Part shown: one piece after another, positions 12,201-25,226 of the stretch
Layout: each line of letters opens with the position of its first letter
How positions within the stretch are numbered: position 1 is the stretch's first letter
Assembly: GCA_029582165.1 (NCBI GenBank)
Contig: CM055871.1
Coordinates: forward strand, 5,091,501-5,155,500
From: Portulaca oleracea
Lineage: Eukaryota > Streptophyta > Magnoliopsida > Caryophyllales > Portulacaceae
Reading direction: 5' to 3'
Length of the DNA: 64,000 nt
The notes under the pieces: generated by a model
Told to the model about the DNA's origin: nothing
The model's input: only the letters and a program-made list of their open reading frames with translations
The model's database searches: none
Position numbers and translations under genes: made by a program

Positions 12201-15200
12201 GTACCGTATTCACTTGGTGTGCTGTGAGTTTGAGAGACTCACTGGGCAGGTTTGGTGCCATTTTCTTAGCTACTTATGTGATGCATGGTTGGATACAATC
12301 AACCTCGCTTATGTAAAGAGCTTTCTAGTTATGTTTTTATAGTCTTGTTTGTTTGTATAAGTATTACAATAAGGAAACCGCCTTGTGGTGATGAACTCTG
12401 AAGTCATGATTGCATTACAAAGTTGATCACATACATTACAGTAAACACCCAACAATATGCCCGTTGTTAATTGTAACTGTGGCTTTGAATACTGCTGACT
12501 GTTGAATACTCATAAAAGAAGGTTGGCTGTTGGCACTTGGTGATAGAAAAAGGATGGCAGAGAGGGGTGTGCAAACTCTTTGAAGGTACTACGGACAACA
12601 TATATGCCAGAGTTGCCAAGATTCTGGTCCTCAATGTTGTCTGAAGGTCTAAATTTGTGGATTTGGGCATTAACCTTATACAACAATGTAGTTTTTGTAG
12701 AGTGTGTCCTATCTGTTAAAGGGATTATCAGGAAACCTACAATTATGGTAGCAACATATATGTATTCTACTGGATGAAATCTGATCAGTAAAGAGGTTTG
12801 CCAAAACAAGTTTAGGAGGCAATGACTGGCCTTTTGTTTCAGTGCTATTAGTTGTTAGTTGTTACCAAAGATCATTAGGTGTGTTCTTTATGCTACATAT
12901 GCAGTATGCATACATACGACAACATTAATAATCTTGGTTGTCCGGAAAAGTATTAATATGTAAGAACACTATTCCCTAGGAATTACATGCCAAAGTGTTT
13001 GCACGAATAAATGAGGCTACCATTGTATTTTCTTTTTCTTAAGGAGGATATTAGCTCTGTAACTGATCCCTGTTGGCACGCTCCTTTAGGGTTTGTTATA
13101 TGCTGATCACTTGACCTGCTGTAGCGCTTGCACCTTGATCAATGACAGTGTTTGATGACCCCCGTTTCTTTACAAGCTAGGTTTTTTTTTGGGATTTATG
13201 TTGCAGCTATACTTTAATGAGTTGAGTGGTTCTTGCACATGCATACATTCATAGATGAATGCATTCAAATAATTGTTTTTCTGACAGTTATATGATCTTC
13301 AGTAGTCTTTATTAACTGTCCTCTTAAAGCATGAAAGGTTGTTCTCTAGAGGGCTTGTGATAGCTTAGTATTCTATTGGTGCCTTACCTAGTAAGTGCTG
13401 ACTCCTTCCTCTTCTGTGGTCCCTTTCCCCTCCAATATGTAACTGCCTTTTACAATACTGTTGTTGTGCTTATCCTTGAATATTGATGGTGTTCCACGAG
13501 GGGTTAAATATTGTCTTGCTTTGCGCAGGATGAGACTCAACCAGCTGATAATAAAGCTAACCAGGTGCTCTACCGTTCTGGGTCTCTGCCATCTGATGAC
13601 AGTTCTATTGCAGGTCGTAGTTTTGAAGATGACAGAAGGTAATCTCTGTTCTGTTAGCCTGGTTTGTTCAGGGCAGAGCATGCTGATCTTGAGCCTGGCA
13701 TATTAGTGTGTAACTTCTGAAATCTCTTTGGTGTATCTTTGAACTATAGGGTAGAAGAGAACCAAATTGATGAGCAAGCAGGGAATGCCTTTGTGGCAGA
13801 GACTGTAAGAAAACTGATAATGAGTTTCTTGACTATCATCTTATTTTCTGGTTGATTATTCAAAGACCACTTTTCTTAGTCATTGTCTAATTTTTATCTT
13901 TCCATTTCTCTTTATCTTTATCCTGCAGTCAAGTCTGGAAGCTCAGACAGGAAAGATCAATGGTGAGTTGTATAGTTTTTCTGCTTGCTGTCAACATATA
14001 TGCTTTCTGCTAACCATAAATTACTCAACAAGAACAGCAACACAAGCATAATGATAAGGAAAAAGAGGGGGGGGGGGGGGGAAGGGTACTGCAACAACAA
14101 TGATTGTGGAGTACTAATTTGAGCTGACATGACTGAGATCACTAGGCATTCATTTGCTATGTTACCTGCATTCTATTGTCTTCTGTACTTGGTGTTTATG
14201 CTAATTGATGGTGCCTTGTTGGCTATGTTGAATCATGTAAATTGTAGCACTTATAGCTGTTGATTCTAGTACTTTACTATTTCCAGAAAAAATTCGACGG
14301 GCAATATAGGGAGCATCATTTAGAATATCAAAGACGCTTACATCAATGCATAGCTTGTTATACATCTTTTGGTTTTGTATATGTTCAGAGTCATATATTG
14401 AGATCTTTGCTCTCTTAAATGTATGCCTTCGCCCCCTTTTGAAAGGTTTTGATTTCTGTATTTTAGCATCCTGTTTTGTTATTTAGAAGTTATACTATTT
14501 AAGTTTTACCTACATCATGGCGAATCATTGAAAGGATCTTAGTTTAAAAAGGCGTTTATAGACCTAGTGAGGCACAAGGCTCAAACCTTGGCACCTCAAA
14601 AGGGTGATGCCAGGCTCATTAAAAAAAATCCACGAAAGGCGCACCTTTGCTGCACCTTCTGAGCACCTTCTGTGCACCTTTTGGATCCCAGTGAAAAAGA
14701 CATGTTAAAAAGATTCTTTTTGTTGCACTCCCTTCTAATTTAGTGTCCTCAGCCCTTAAACACCTCCATAAACACACAACTTTTGGTTTTCTCCAGTGCC
14801 TTGATGTGGGAATGATTTTCATGCATAGAAAATATATACATATGAAGTGCGCTTTGCATCCAAAAGGCGTGCGCCTTTGCCTTGGAGCCCATGCCTAGGT
14901 TCTGGGGCCCCCTTGCGCCTTTTTGTGCCTTTGGCTTTTTAAATCTAAGTATACATCTTGTCCTCCCCCGGTTTCCGTACGCTAACCTTTTTGTTGATTC
15001 AAATGAAATAAGAAGCACTAGCACTTGCAAGCTTTCAGGTTTTTCTTTTAGATGGTTTTAGGGAAGTTGTGCAGATTATTGTGTGAAAAAAGTGACTCTT
15101 ACATGTGGAGTTGGATGTGTTCGAGCCTTTAAGTTATTGGAAGTTAGAAGCATGATATCAAGCTAAAGCACGGGTTCCTCTAAGTTTAATTTTGTGTCGG

Positions 15201-18200
15201 TAGGCATATCCTCACTGCTGCACTTTTCTGTTGTTGGTCAGACAGATGCAGGGATTGACTTATGTGTTACTTTATGATGAGAAGCTGAGCTATAGCATCT
15301 CTTTCTATTTTCATTTTTGTGTACTTTCTTGTATATTGTTTTCATATCAACATTTTGGGGAAACCTATAATGAATGCAATGGGAAATTGTATTATGTTTG
15401 AATTTCATTTTCAAAACAAATGAACAAGATCGGGAACATGAGGAACATTGTTAAGTCATGAGGGATTTGAAGGTGGAGATTGGAGAACGGGGATGGGGTC
15501 TTGTTTTGGCACGTGTGGTGTGGACGTTATCCGCTCAAGTCTCAATTACTTGATCTATTTAGGGTGACTCTTTTACGGTTAAGATTCCTTCTGAAGACTT
15601 GCTTCAAAGGAGAAACTTTAAGTTGAGTAACGGGGTGTTTTATGTGTCTTCAAAAGGAAGAGACGACAAACCAACTTCTTATCCATTGTCAATGGGTATC
15701 TCCTTTATGGAATGTTCGACAGTTAAACAATGTTTTTGTAGCTTGAAAAAAAAAATGATTGAAGGAGAGTTGGATTTCTAGTATGTGGAATTGGGTACCT
15801 TTAGCAGCTTGCTTGGTGCACTTGGGGTGACAGAGTCTGGGATTTTCGGGGCCAAGGCTAGATCTTTAAATAATTTCAAGTTTTATCTTTTGAGGACCTT
15901 TTTTGAGTTGGTATGAAGTTTTTGATGATGATAGAGATGCCACCTTGTTGGATTTGTTTATGATAAGTTGACTATAGAGAGCCTAGGGATTTGAGTCTTT
16001 GTGTGTTTTTGAGTTTGCCTACTTTTGTAAATGGGTGACATCCTGTTGGTGGCCGTCAATGTATCTTTTGATAACTTGTAACAGAAAAAATGAGGAGCAT
16101 AGTATCCATCCACATTTGTTCATGGATAAAACGATTTGGGAAAAGGACTTAGAGGGGGTTGTCTTCTTAACTGTAACTGTAAGCCTTTCAGTAAGAACCA
16201 CCCCATAAGTTAGTTTTTACTAAACATGGTGCTCACATTGGTAATGTTGTCTATTTCGTCTTAAAATCAGAAGTTGCTCTGGTGTCATTTTGTTTGGTGG
16301 TTTCTAGGATAGTCAAAACCAATTATAATCTAGTCTATAGCCCTAATATGGTCAAATCAAAGAGAAGCTAGTTTGTATGTTATGTAAGAAAAGTAGACCC
16401 TTCTAAGATGGTAAGTTAATTTTGGAGTTTGATCTCAGTTGTGGCTGGAATTTTGGGCAGATCATTGCATTTTATGAGCATTCTTAATGTTATTTTGATC
16501 TGGAACTCTGTATAAAAATGTGTGTTGGTATGTTTGTGTGTCATTTGGCATAATTTGCATGAGGGTTCCTCTCTTTTTTTGATTTTTTAAGGTTGGTCCA
16601 CCAAGAACCCTATACCTCATGGGGGCAACTGTTGGGGGAAGGTATGGAAGAGGGAGATTGTTGGGGGAGGAGAGTCTCCATACATGGGATTTGGACCCAC
16701 TTCCTTGGTGGAAAATGAATTTTCTCCTATATATTTCACCATTGTAGTGGTTGCATTTCAAGTGATGTTTATGTGGACATGGTTTTTCTGGGGTAAGCTG
16801 ATTTTTCCTTGTAGCTAAGCTGCTTAACTATGGGTACTGTACTACTGTGCTCAATATTTCATCTAGAGAATGGTTTTACCTAGGATGGTTGGAGTCAAGT
16901 TCTTGATCATGGTATGAAGTTGACGTTTTTTGATTTTGTCGATATTCATTAGAGAGCTTTAGAATCTGATGTTATTTTGTTATTGCATCCATTCATTCAT
17001 GGGTTGATTTTTGTTTTTCATGAATTTTATTTGATCAAAAAGAAAAGAAAGAAAAAAGATTTGTACTGAATTAATTTCGATTATGGTTATATTGCCCTTC
17101 TATTTGCCTAAGGTTTGTACTTCACGTGGATAGATTTTTTTCCTTCCATACAAATTTTCTCCTGATTCATTTTTCATTTTTTTTGTGTATGCTTTGAGGT
17201 TTCCCTTCAAACTCATTGAGCAGTCAGCTGAATGTCTGAGTTTAGATTTCACTTTAGTTTTTTCTCACTCAGTATGTATATAAACAGATGCTAGGAGAGA
17301 TGGCTCAGATGTGTCGTCAATTGCACCAAAATATTCTAGTGTGTCAGCAAAGATTGAGGAGAAAACTAGTACTGGCGAGCCTTTGGAAGATAAGGCTGCA
17401 AAACTGCAGGTAGCCACTGAAACCACAAGATCTCGTGGAAGATCAGGCAGTTCTGCATCATTGATGTCAGAGGGTGGAGCTGCTACATCGGCACCAAGTG
17501 CTCCTGCGTTGTCGCCGAGTTCGTCTGTTGGTTCATTGTCTTCAGAAAAGTCAACATTGAATCCTAATGCAAAGGTTTGGTTTATGTTTGTTTTCATGCT
17601 AAGATATGTGCTTGAATGGACTAGTTATATGGGACGTGCTTCTGAAAGAGAACTTGCCATGATACCAATTTGATAGAGAACTTGCTCTATTACCAATTTG
17701 ATAAAGAACTTGCTTTGATACCAAGTTGATAGAGAATAGGAAAATAACAAAATCTTAAAGATAAGAATTCAACACTCCCGTGTCGGATTCAAGAGAAGAA
17801 TTCAACATCCCCATGTTGGATTCAAGAAAAGATTAGTGTCTAATCAAAGTAGGAAACTATAATATTCCTAACAAAGATAGGAAACTAAATATAATAAAAT
17901 CATAAAATATACTAAATGTTGTTATTCCTAAATATATTAATTCTGCTTTCCATCATTCTCCTTGGCTTGAGAAAAACTCGCCTCTGGAGAGTTTGAATGA
18001 AGATATGCAGCAAGAAAATCAAGGCAACAAATCTCCCAGTTGCAAAAAACACGACTGTAAAACACGAAAATCCAACAAAGGAAGAGCAGATTCACTGCAT
18101 CATACTTAGGAAAATAATGCACATCTTTGAGCTTCTCCAGGAAAAGTAGCTTCTTGCCATCAGAACATTCGTAGGAGGGAAAGAAGTCAAAATACTCTAT

Positions 18201-21200
18201 TTTTTCCCTAGATTTCTCCACTGGTTTAACAAGATGACTTAACAGAAACTTTTCATAAGCAGGCAAGGTCTTGTAGTCATGTGTTGTTGAAGATGCCTTA
18301 TCTTCAAGATTGACTTCAACATCATCGATAGAGGATATAACCGGCATCAATCTAGGCGTTGTAAGAGATGAAATTGTAGAACGGTCTGGGGTACATAGAG
18401 AAAATATGGGAGGCTCAAAAGTACCTCGGGAAAGTGTCAAATCCTGAGCATTGAAGATAAGAGTTATAGATAAATTAGGAGGTAAATTAAGTCAACATTA
18501 GAGCCAAGTTGTTCTCCCTAAGTATCAATTGAAGATTGCACACATCTCATAAGAGATGGATGACTTCCAATTACAAGACTCTTTTTTGTTATGACTTTTG
18601 AAAGTCCCCTATCCTAGAGGTAATTCTGTTGACAATTTTCGACAGGTCATAGAGTAATAGATAAATTAGGAGGTAAATTAAGTCAACATTAGAGCCAAGT
18701 TGTTCTCCCTAAGTATCAATTGAAGATTGCACACATCTCATAAGAGATGGATGACTCTCTTCCTTCATTTTCAGACGACTCTAGACGTGACTTCCAATTA
18801 CAAGACTCTTTTTTGGAATGACTTTTGAAAGTCTCCTATCCTAGAGGTAATTCTTTTGACAATTTTCGACAGGTCATCCTCAAATTCCATCTATATTCCA
18901 GTCTGGCTCTGCAATCCTTATCTCACATCCTGGACTCTTTCTAACCACATCATGACATCATTGCTCTAGAGAATATCATGCAAATAATTTGTTTTTAAAT
19001 TGGGAAGTAGTTTTAAAGCTCCAGGCAGCTTAATTAACAACCAACTAATAATCAATTATCCTATAATCAAAGCAAGAATTTAGCAAATTACTGAAAGCAG
19101 CCAACAAAGGTTCCCTTGCCAGCTTCCTGAAGCAACAAAACACAGCAGCAACCAACAGCGCATATAGCACAACAACAGTCAGCCAGAACTGGCAGTTTGG
19201 TGGTTTCAGGCAGAGGGACAGCGGCTATTTAGGGTTTCTGCCTTTCTGGGCAGATGGATTTTTTGCAAAGATTGGACGGCTGCAGAAATTAGGTTTAGGT
19301 GAGACTGAGGATGGACACTTGCTTTGATACCAATTTGATAAAGAACTTGCTCGGATACCAAGTTGATAGTGAACAGAAAAATAAAAAATATATTAAAGAT
19401 AAGATTTCAACATCCCTGTGCTGGATTCACAAGAAGAAATCAGCTTCACCGTGCTGCATTAAAGAAATGATTAACATCCCAGTCCCAGCATATAATCAAT
19501 AATCAGTAATAATCTATAGTCAGTAATAATCAGCAAAACCCTTATTTATATGTAAACAACCTTCCTAGTAAACAATAATATTCTTGACAAGAATAGGAAA
19601 CTAAATATCATAAAATCATAAAATATGCTAAATATTATTATTTCTAAATATATTAGTTCTGCTTTCGATCAGCTTTTGCTCAGCAGGTAAATGTTCTGAA
19701 GTTGAAAACAATTGATAAAGTGTAGACTTAGGATACCTTTATTTACTTTGAGTCGAATTAATGAAATATCTTTATTTACTTTTAAGTGGATGTTGATTTC
19801 ATTTCTCCCCAAACTGTGAAAACTAAAGACCTTGAAATATTTTGCTTGGCCTCTTTATAAACAATGTAGGATTTCCTTGATGCCTCCTGAATCATGCTAA
19901 CGTATGGACTTTAATTTGCAGGAATTCAGACTTAATCCAAATGCCAAAAGCTTTGTCCCGTCAACTCCTTTGAGGCCGATGTCCCCTGCTAATGATGGTT
20001 CCTTCTACTATCCTCCTGCAATGCCTACAGTGCCACATATGCATGGCATACCAGTTGGTATTGGGGTAAGTAACTGATTGCACGTTGACTTGGGAGCTTT
20101 TCTATGTGGTGTTTCTCAGTTTAGAAGTTGATAAAATGTAATTACAGTCCTGCATGCAAACTGACATGTTTTTTTAGAAATACCCCACTTGTCCCCTTCC
20201 TCTTCTCTCTGAACTAGATAACTGCCTCTTGCTGTAGATGTAATTGAATGACTGGGTACAAGACTACTAGTTCAAGACATTAGTATCATAGCATGTTAAA
20301 CTAGGGTGGATTTTTATGAAGTTTGTGAGTGAAATGTGCTGAAGGGGTGATGTTTATATTATTAGTTAACTGAGCCCGCAACTTCACTGGTTAAGTGGAG
20401 AGTTGGTTTTCATTTATGCTTATTTTTTGGGTGGGATGATATGATCGTACATTAAATTGGAAATTGAGAGTGAACTCTAGTCAAATCTTTTTGGTTATAA
20501 ATAAATTTGGCAAAACAAAAGTTGGAGCTATGAACAATGGTTGTGTAACGGGGACTATACAGCAAACCTTTACTCAACTAGAAAAACACGGTGCAGACTG
20601 CAGGCTGAACAATTGCTTTTCTCTTTGCCAGTACCAGCATAACATTTTATTCCAAGGAATAAAATTTCATGTGTATGCATGATGGTCAAGCAGAAGCATG
20701 AAAATGACACTTAAGTCTAAGCTAACCTCCATAAACCATCAGCAAAGCCTTACTGTGGTCATCGCACAAACATGTCTGACCTCCTAAATGATATTTGCAG
20801 AACCCCTTGTACTGACGAGCCACGACGTTGTCAATCAATTTTTTGCCCCTTATGGAAAGGAGTGTCAACTTATTTTATTTCATTTTACTATTTTAAAAAA
20901 AATTGTACTTCTTCCATGTATTTCGGTTCATGGGGGTAAGGTTGCCTACTTTTGCATTCCCTAGACCGCGCTTAAACGTGTCGCCTGGGAGGTTGTTGTT
21001 GTAACTTGTACAGTTGTACTTCTTCAATGACATGTCCTATCAGTAGTGCAGTTATAAATTCTAATGAAAGGTCCCTGTATTGCTTTAGATTCACATTTGT
21101 GTTACTTTATTGGATGTTTGACTTTGACCAGCCTTAAATTTGCCATGGCATTTTGTGACAATGTCGATTCTCATTACTACTCTATGGCTTGCTGAGCGCG

Positions 21201-24200
21201 ATCCTCCAAAAGGACACTTAGGACAAAAGGATTGGTCAACTGTTCACTGCAGTGTGGATTACCAATTTTGCTTAATCTGTCTGAATTGTGGAAGTCTATT
21301 TTTAAAGCAAGCCACATGACTAAATAGACTTGGGATTTGGTAACAATAGTTTGCTGGGGGTTACTTCTGAGATAGACCCTAGTGGGCCGGCTTGCTTACC
21401 CTTGTAAGAAAACACTAGCATTATTGTGACGTATCATCTGCCAATTCACCCTACGGAAAATCTCTTAAGCTGATCATGACAATCCTCAATTGCAAAGCCT
21501 TGAGTCCCATGTAACAAGACTTGTGCTACGACCTCTTGAGCACCCAATTTTCTTTTTGTGGTTTTTTTTTTTGGGGGGGGGGGGGGTGCGTGGGTGTTCA
21601 TTGGATGTTTTGGATTGAGGTTTGTCTGTTACTTGGACCCTACAGTTTTGTTTAATATCCAAAAACCCTTGCAAATACTTTTTAGATCAAAGACTTGGAT
21701 GTCCTTTAAATAAGTTCAAGTGTACTGAGATTTCTGAACGACTTCTCTGGACAACCTGTTCTTCCTGATACTTTGATTCAGGGACAATGAATTAATTCCC
21801 CCAGACTACCATATAGACTGACTTGGATATTGTGATGTGGACCTTGGAAGGGTTTATATGAGCAACAGGGTTTTGCTTATCCTCTGAGCATAGGGCAGGA
21901 GGAATGGCAGATTAATGACTAAATATCTTGTGCTTAAATTTCTGTGTTACACATTGAAAAAGTTTAAAAAAGTGAACTATTGGTTTTGATTACTAGTTCA
22001 GCTAGCTTGACTAATTAGCTGTTGTGACTGTGCCAAAGAGAACCTGCATCCCATGCCCTATATGCAGAGCCTTACTTATGGCATTGGTTTGACACTCGAA
22101 ACGGCAAGTTTGGGTATCATAGGCTTGCATGACTCCTTTTCTTGCATTTTATGTGTGCCTTTTTGCCATTTCTTTTTATTCAGTCGTTCTCTATTGTTTC
22201 ATAGATTACTGTTTCTTGTTGTGCTTTTAGGCTTTAGATACTCTTAGACGAGTCTAATGCTATTGTACTTATATAATGTATAATACTCACTGTTGTTGAC
22301 GCGTTAGCCCTTATTGGAAAATGTTTCATATATTCCTTCTAAGGGTTGAGTCTTGTCATGTAGGGGGGTGGAATTTTATCTCTTGAGTTTTTGGAATTAT
22401 TATGTAACTTGATAACGTCCTCCACCTCTATAGTTTTGTTTTCATATGACCTTAGTTTGAGTTGAAAATTATGTTGGTGAGAAGGGTGCTTTGGGTCCCC
22501 GCTAATTTTTTGGTGTTTTGGGGGAAAAGAAAGAGAGGGGGGGGGGGGGAGAGGGGGTTAAATGATAATTTTCTTTTAAATGAAATACCTTAGGTGTGGA
22601 GGGTCAAAGAGTAATTCCAAATTTGGGGGATGGATAACATTGTATAACTTACATTTACCCTACTTGAGGTTTGCTGTAATAATTTCACACCCCACCTTTG
22701 TGAAATAATTTTACCCTACCTCACATAACCTAAGTCTTTTTTAGCTGTTATAATTATTACACACCCCACATTTGCGAAATAATTTGTACCTTATCTCACA
22801 ATAGTTGTGAGTGATTTTTACTTAACTTACTACAGCAGTAAGTGTTACTGAAAATCTAGATCTTCGAATTCTGCCATTACTATTGAAGATCTTGAATCTA
22901 AGACGACATTTGGTTGCCATGAAATGTCATCCTAGGGACAAAACAGGAAGCAATCTACAATGAAAATCTAAGTCTCCATCTACGCTCCATTAAACTTTCC
23001 CTAACTTCTCAATCCTCCCTTACTACCCTCTCCATTGCCGATCACGTAGATCAATCCTAAACCTTTTCGTGGGCGTCGATTTCCACCAAAATGTGAATAT
23101 GCCGACACATAGTTAGTTATTGATTCATAAACTTCATGATTTAAGTTATTCATTATGAAAAAATAAGAAAAAGGTGATAAAAATACTCCTACTGGCTACT
23201 ACAAGCTAAACGTTTCATTATCTAAGCTATTGGTTGCGTGAAAAAATTCTGCGACTAATATGATATCGATCGCTTTGTTAAGTCGTCGTAGCCTTGTTAT
23301 GTTGTAGTGTTGGAGTAACATTTACAACAAACCTCAGGTAGAATAAAAAACACTTAGAGTTTATGTGAAGGTAAAAATTATTTCACAAAGGTGGGGTGTG
23401 AATTATTACACGAAACTTCAGGTAGGGTAAATGTAATTTACTCAGATAACATTTACCCATTACCCATATGTCAAGGAAGTAAGTATGTGAAAGCTATTCG
23501 CACTTGTTGCCTATATCCGCATGATTGCATCTACCTAGAAATTTGTTAGTTGGGATCCATTCTTGGTGACGATGAATATTTCCCTTTTCCTTTTAATTTT
23601 TAATCTTTGCGTGCTGCTAAATGCCTTTAAATGTAATTAAAAAAATACATCACTTACAAGTCGCAAGGGGTCGCAAGAAATCTTGTTGGATGCGTGCTGG
23701 TCATTGTGTGATGCAAACAAATTGTTTTCTTCTCCAGTTAGTTATTCCTTGTTAGAGGCAGTGATGCTTCATGATATCTTCTTGATTGGACCAATGACAT
23801 TTTGGTAGGTTGGACCATCCTATGTGGGACCTCAGCCTATGCTTTTTAATCCACAAGCTGCAGCAGGGCAGCCGCCACAAGCTTATTTTCCTGCAAATGG
23901 ACCGCAGGTAATCTCACTGACTCTTAACTCAGGAACCATCTGGAATTTCTTAAATTAGCCATGAGAAATACTGATTTTTTATACATGATTTTCCAGTATG
24001 GGCAACAGATGATCCTTGGCCATCCGAGGCAAGTCATGTACATGCCAGGGTATCCTCCAGTAAGTAAATACTTCTGATTATTCATATGGCAGTCCTTCAG
24101 TATATGTTCAAATGCTCTGCAAGTAAAGCCTCTTTTCTAAATAAAAATCAATTTCGGGGTGTCTTGGGTGCAAAACTTTTTAATTGCATCCATTTGAATC

Positions 24201-24360
24201 TCTCCGGTCTAAAGAAGAGGGATCTGCTCTATTTGCAAATTGGAAATCCTTGCTTTGGAGCATTCTTTTTTCTCTTGGACTGGATTGCACGTAAAAGGAG
24301 ATGTATTCTGAGTGTCGGTCTTTTTAACAGGAAATGCAGTACAAGGGAAGAGAATACTAG
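9254..24360 (+). CDS. CID4: Ataxin-2 homologue, CID3/CID4-type PAB-interacting protein
   Basis: Exons: 9254-9398, 9479-9640, 10077-10213, 10537-10727, 10900-11077, 11176-11421, 13529-13638, 13750-13804, 13929-13962, 17288-17574, 19922-20065, 23809-23907, 23997-24059, 24331-24360; total 1881 nt, 626 aa, all GT-AG and in phase. Domains in order: basic N-terminus, Lsm-like ataxin-2 domain (about residues 60-130, DWLAYLTTCLIGHHVEV), LsmAD (about 212-270, FGVKSTFNEELYTTKLE), acidic and Ser-rich middle, then PAM2 (about 508-530, LNPNAKEFRLNPNAKSF), and a Pro/Gln/Tyr-rich tail ending YKGREY. PAM2 is known to bind the MLLE domain of poly(A)-binding protein; Ataxin-2 proteins act in cytoplasmic mRNA control and stress granules. 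The start ATG is the first after the leader intron acceptor. Large introns carry transposon debris. CID3 and CID4 cannot be told apart here. Confidence 0.93.
11422..13528 (+). other. CID4-like intron (2.1 kb) without recognised features
   Basis: Bounded by ATG|GTATGTTT and TTGCGCAG|GATGAG. T-rich, with homopolymer runs near 11790-11830. No gene, inverted repeat or TE terminus was recognised by eye; short ORFs on both strands have no recognisable motif. Confidence 0.7.
13963..17287 (+). other. CID4-like intron (3.3 kb), mostly unassigned
   Basis: Holds a poly-G run near 14064-14081 and a repeat-like block at 14540-14945. From about 15420 to 16750 the composition is less AT-rich and looks like decayed insertion DNA, but no domain can be read. 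Short ORFs here match nothing I recognise. Confidence 0.6.
14540..14945. repeat. GC-richer interspersed repeat with loosely inverted ends
   Basis: Starts TTTAAAAAGGCGTTTATAG and GAGGCACAAGGC, and ends with GCGCCTTTTTGTGCC and GGCTTTTTAAATC, which is a loose inverted counterpart. The GGCGCACC and GCGCCTTTG motifs recur inside. This resembles a common plant interspersed repeat; superfamily unknown. Confidence 0.4.
17727..19671 (-). mobile_element. Small non-autonomous LTR retrotransposon in CID4 intron
   Basis: Two direct repeats act as LTRs: 19364-19671 (5' LTR on minus, begins TGATCGAAAGCAGAACTAAT, ends CACTATCA) and 17727-17955 (3' LTR, begins TGATGGAAAGCAGAATTAAT). Next to the 5' LTR is TTGGTATCCGAGCAAG, close to the tRNA-Met primer site TGGTATCAGAGC. 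A purine tract (CCAAGGAGAA) precedes the 3' LTR. The interior has no gag or pol; one minus-strand ORF (18440-17937, 167 codons) matches no domain I know. No clear target duplication is visible, and PBS-like copies beyond the 3' LTR suggest rearrangement. Confidence 0.65.
18466..18880. repeat. Tandem duplication of about 190-225 bp
   Basis: The stretch starting ATAGATAAATTAGGAGGTAA at 18466 recurs at 18657 and is nearly identical through CTTCCAATTACAAGACTC and GACAGGTCAT. The second copy carries an extra ~34 bp (about 18754-18790) that the first lacks, with GAC at both edges, which fits a short-homology deletion in copy one. Confidence 0.8.
20066..23808 (+). other. CID4-like intron (3.7 kb) with G-runs and a long-TIR element
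   Basis: Bounded by GGG|GTAAGTAA and TTTTGGTAG|GTTGG. It contains poly-G runs at about 21571-21587 and 22537-22550 and the inverted-repeat element at 22645-23440. The rest shows no gene. Confidence 0.7.
22645..23440. mobile_element. Long-TIR (MULE-like) non-autonomous element
   Basis: About 100 bp at 22648-22735 (TTACATTTACCCTACTTGAG..., CACACCCCACCTTTGTGAAA, CATAACCTAAGT) is repeated inverted at 23330-23440. A further partial copy of the CACACCCCACATTTG block lies at about 22755-22800. Long imperfect TIRs and lack of a transposase suggest a Mutator-like foldback MITE; no target duplication was seen. Confidence 0.62.
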
Positions 24361-25226
24361 ACATGATAATAATGACAATCATTCAAGGTAGCGCTGAATG
24401 CTGTGTGGAAGCAATAACAAATGGAAAATTCGAGGAGCATTTTCTGTCATTTCTCATGCTCCATGTCTATACGGAAGGTGCAGTTCCATCTGCTTGAGGG
24501 ACAATGCTTCTGGTAGCTTCACTTGTATTTCTATGTTTTGTAAACTCGTTCTCCCTTTAGATTTTGCTTGTTCTCTGATTATGAACTATATAGGATTACA
24601 TTTAGGACGGATTTTAGCGTTTTTAACTGTCATTTTCTCCCCCCCTCATTCATGTGTAGCATGTTTATACTAATCTTCTATACTAAAAAAAAAAGAAGTT
24701 AGGAATTGTGTTGTGTTTAGTTTTATTGTTGCACCCTTTTAAGTTTTACCAGTTGTGTTTGTTTGTCAATTGTGGTTGGGTTTTTTCATGTTTGATTGCC
24801 AGCTTGAGACACTAATTCGGCATAAATAAAGGAAAATATGAGCATTCTTTTTCTCTTGGAAATGAGAATCTAGCTGAATTTGTTCTCAATGGTCCTTTAT
24901 GGATATTGGTTTTGCCCATTTTGATGAACTGCTTTTTGATATTTTGTTGAGCCCTGTTCAACTATGTTGTTAGGACTGGACTGATCATTGAACCGGTTAG
25001 CCCAATCTTAGCCACATTTGCAGTCAGTTATATGACCATAAGACATTGTTGATACTTGATGAGCATAACAATAATGGTATGGTATGGTGAATCCTGGGGG
25101 AACTGTGACATCCATGTTGGCATTTTAATGCGGTAAAAGAAGTTAAGGAAATATGTCATAAATATTGATTTCCCAAAATACCTTTGTTCATTTTTAAATT
25201 TCTATTTCACCCTGATTCATTAAAGC
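24361..25226 (+). other. CID4-like 3' UTR and downstream spacer
   Basis: The stretch after the TAG stop at 24358-24360 is T-rich 3' UTR-like DNA. A possible polyadenylation signal AATAAA occurs near 24825, with weaker A-rich stretches near 24684. No other gene is seen before the hAT element at 25227. Confidence 0.5.

Noticed and set aside
21571..21587. Poly-G runs (also near 14064, 22537, and poly-C near 3867 and 28561) as possible G-quadruplex regulators
   Set aside because: Long single-base runs in introns and spacers are common in plants and error-prone in assemblies; nothing links them to a gene function.
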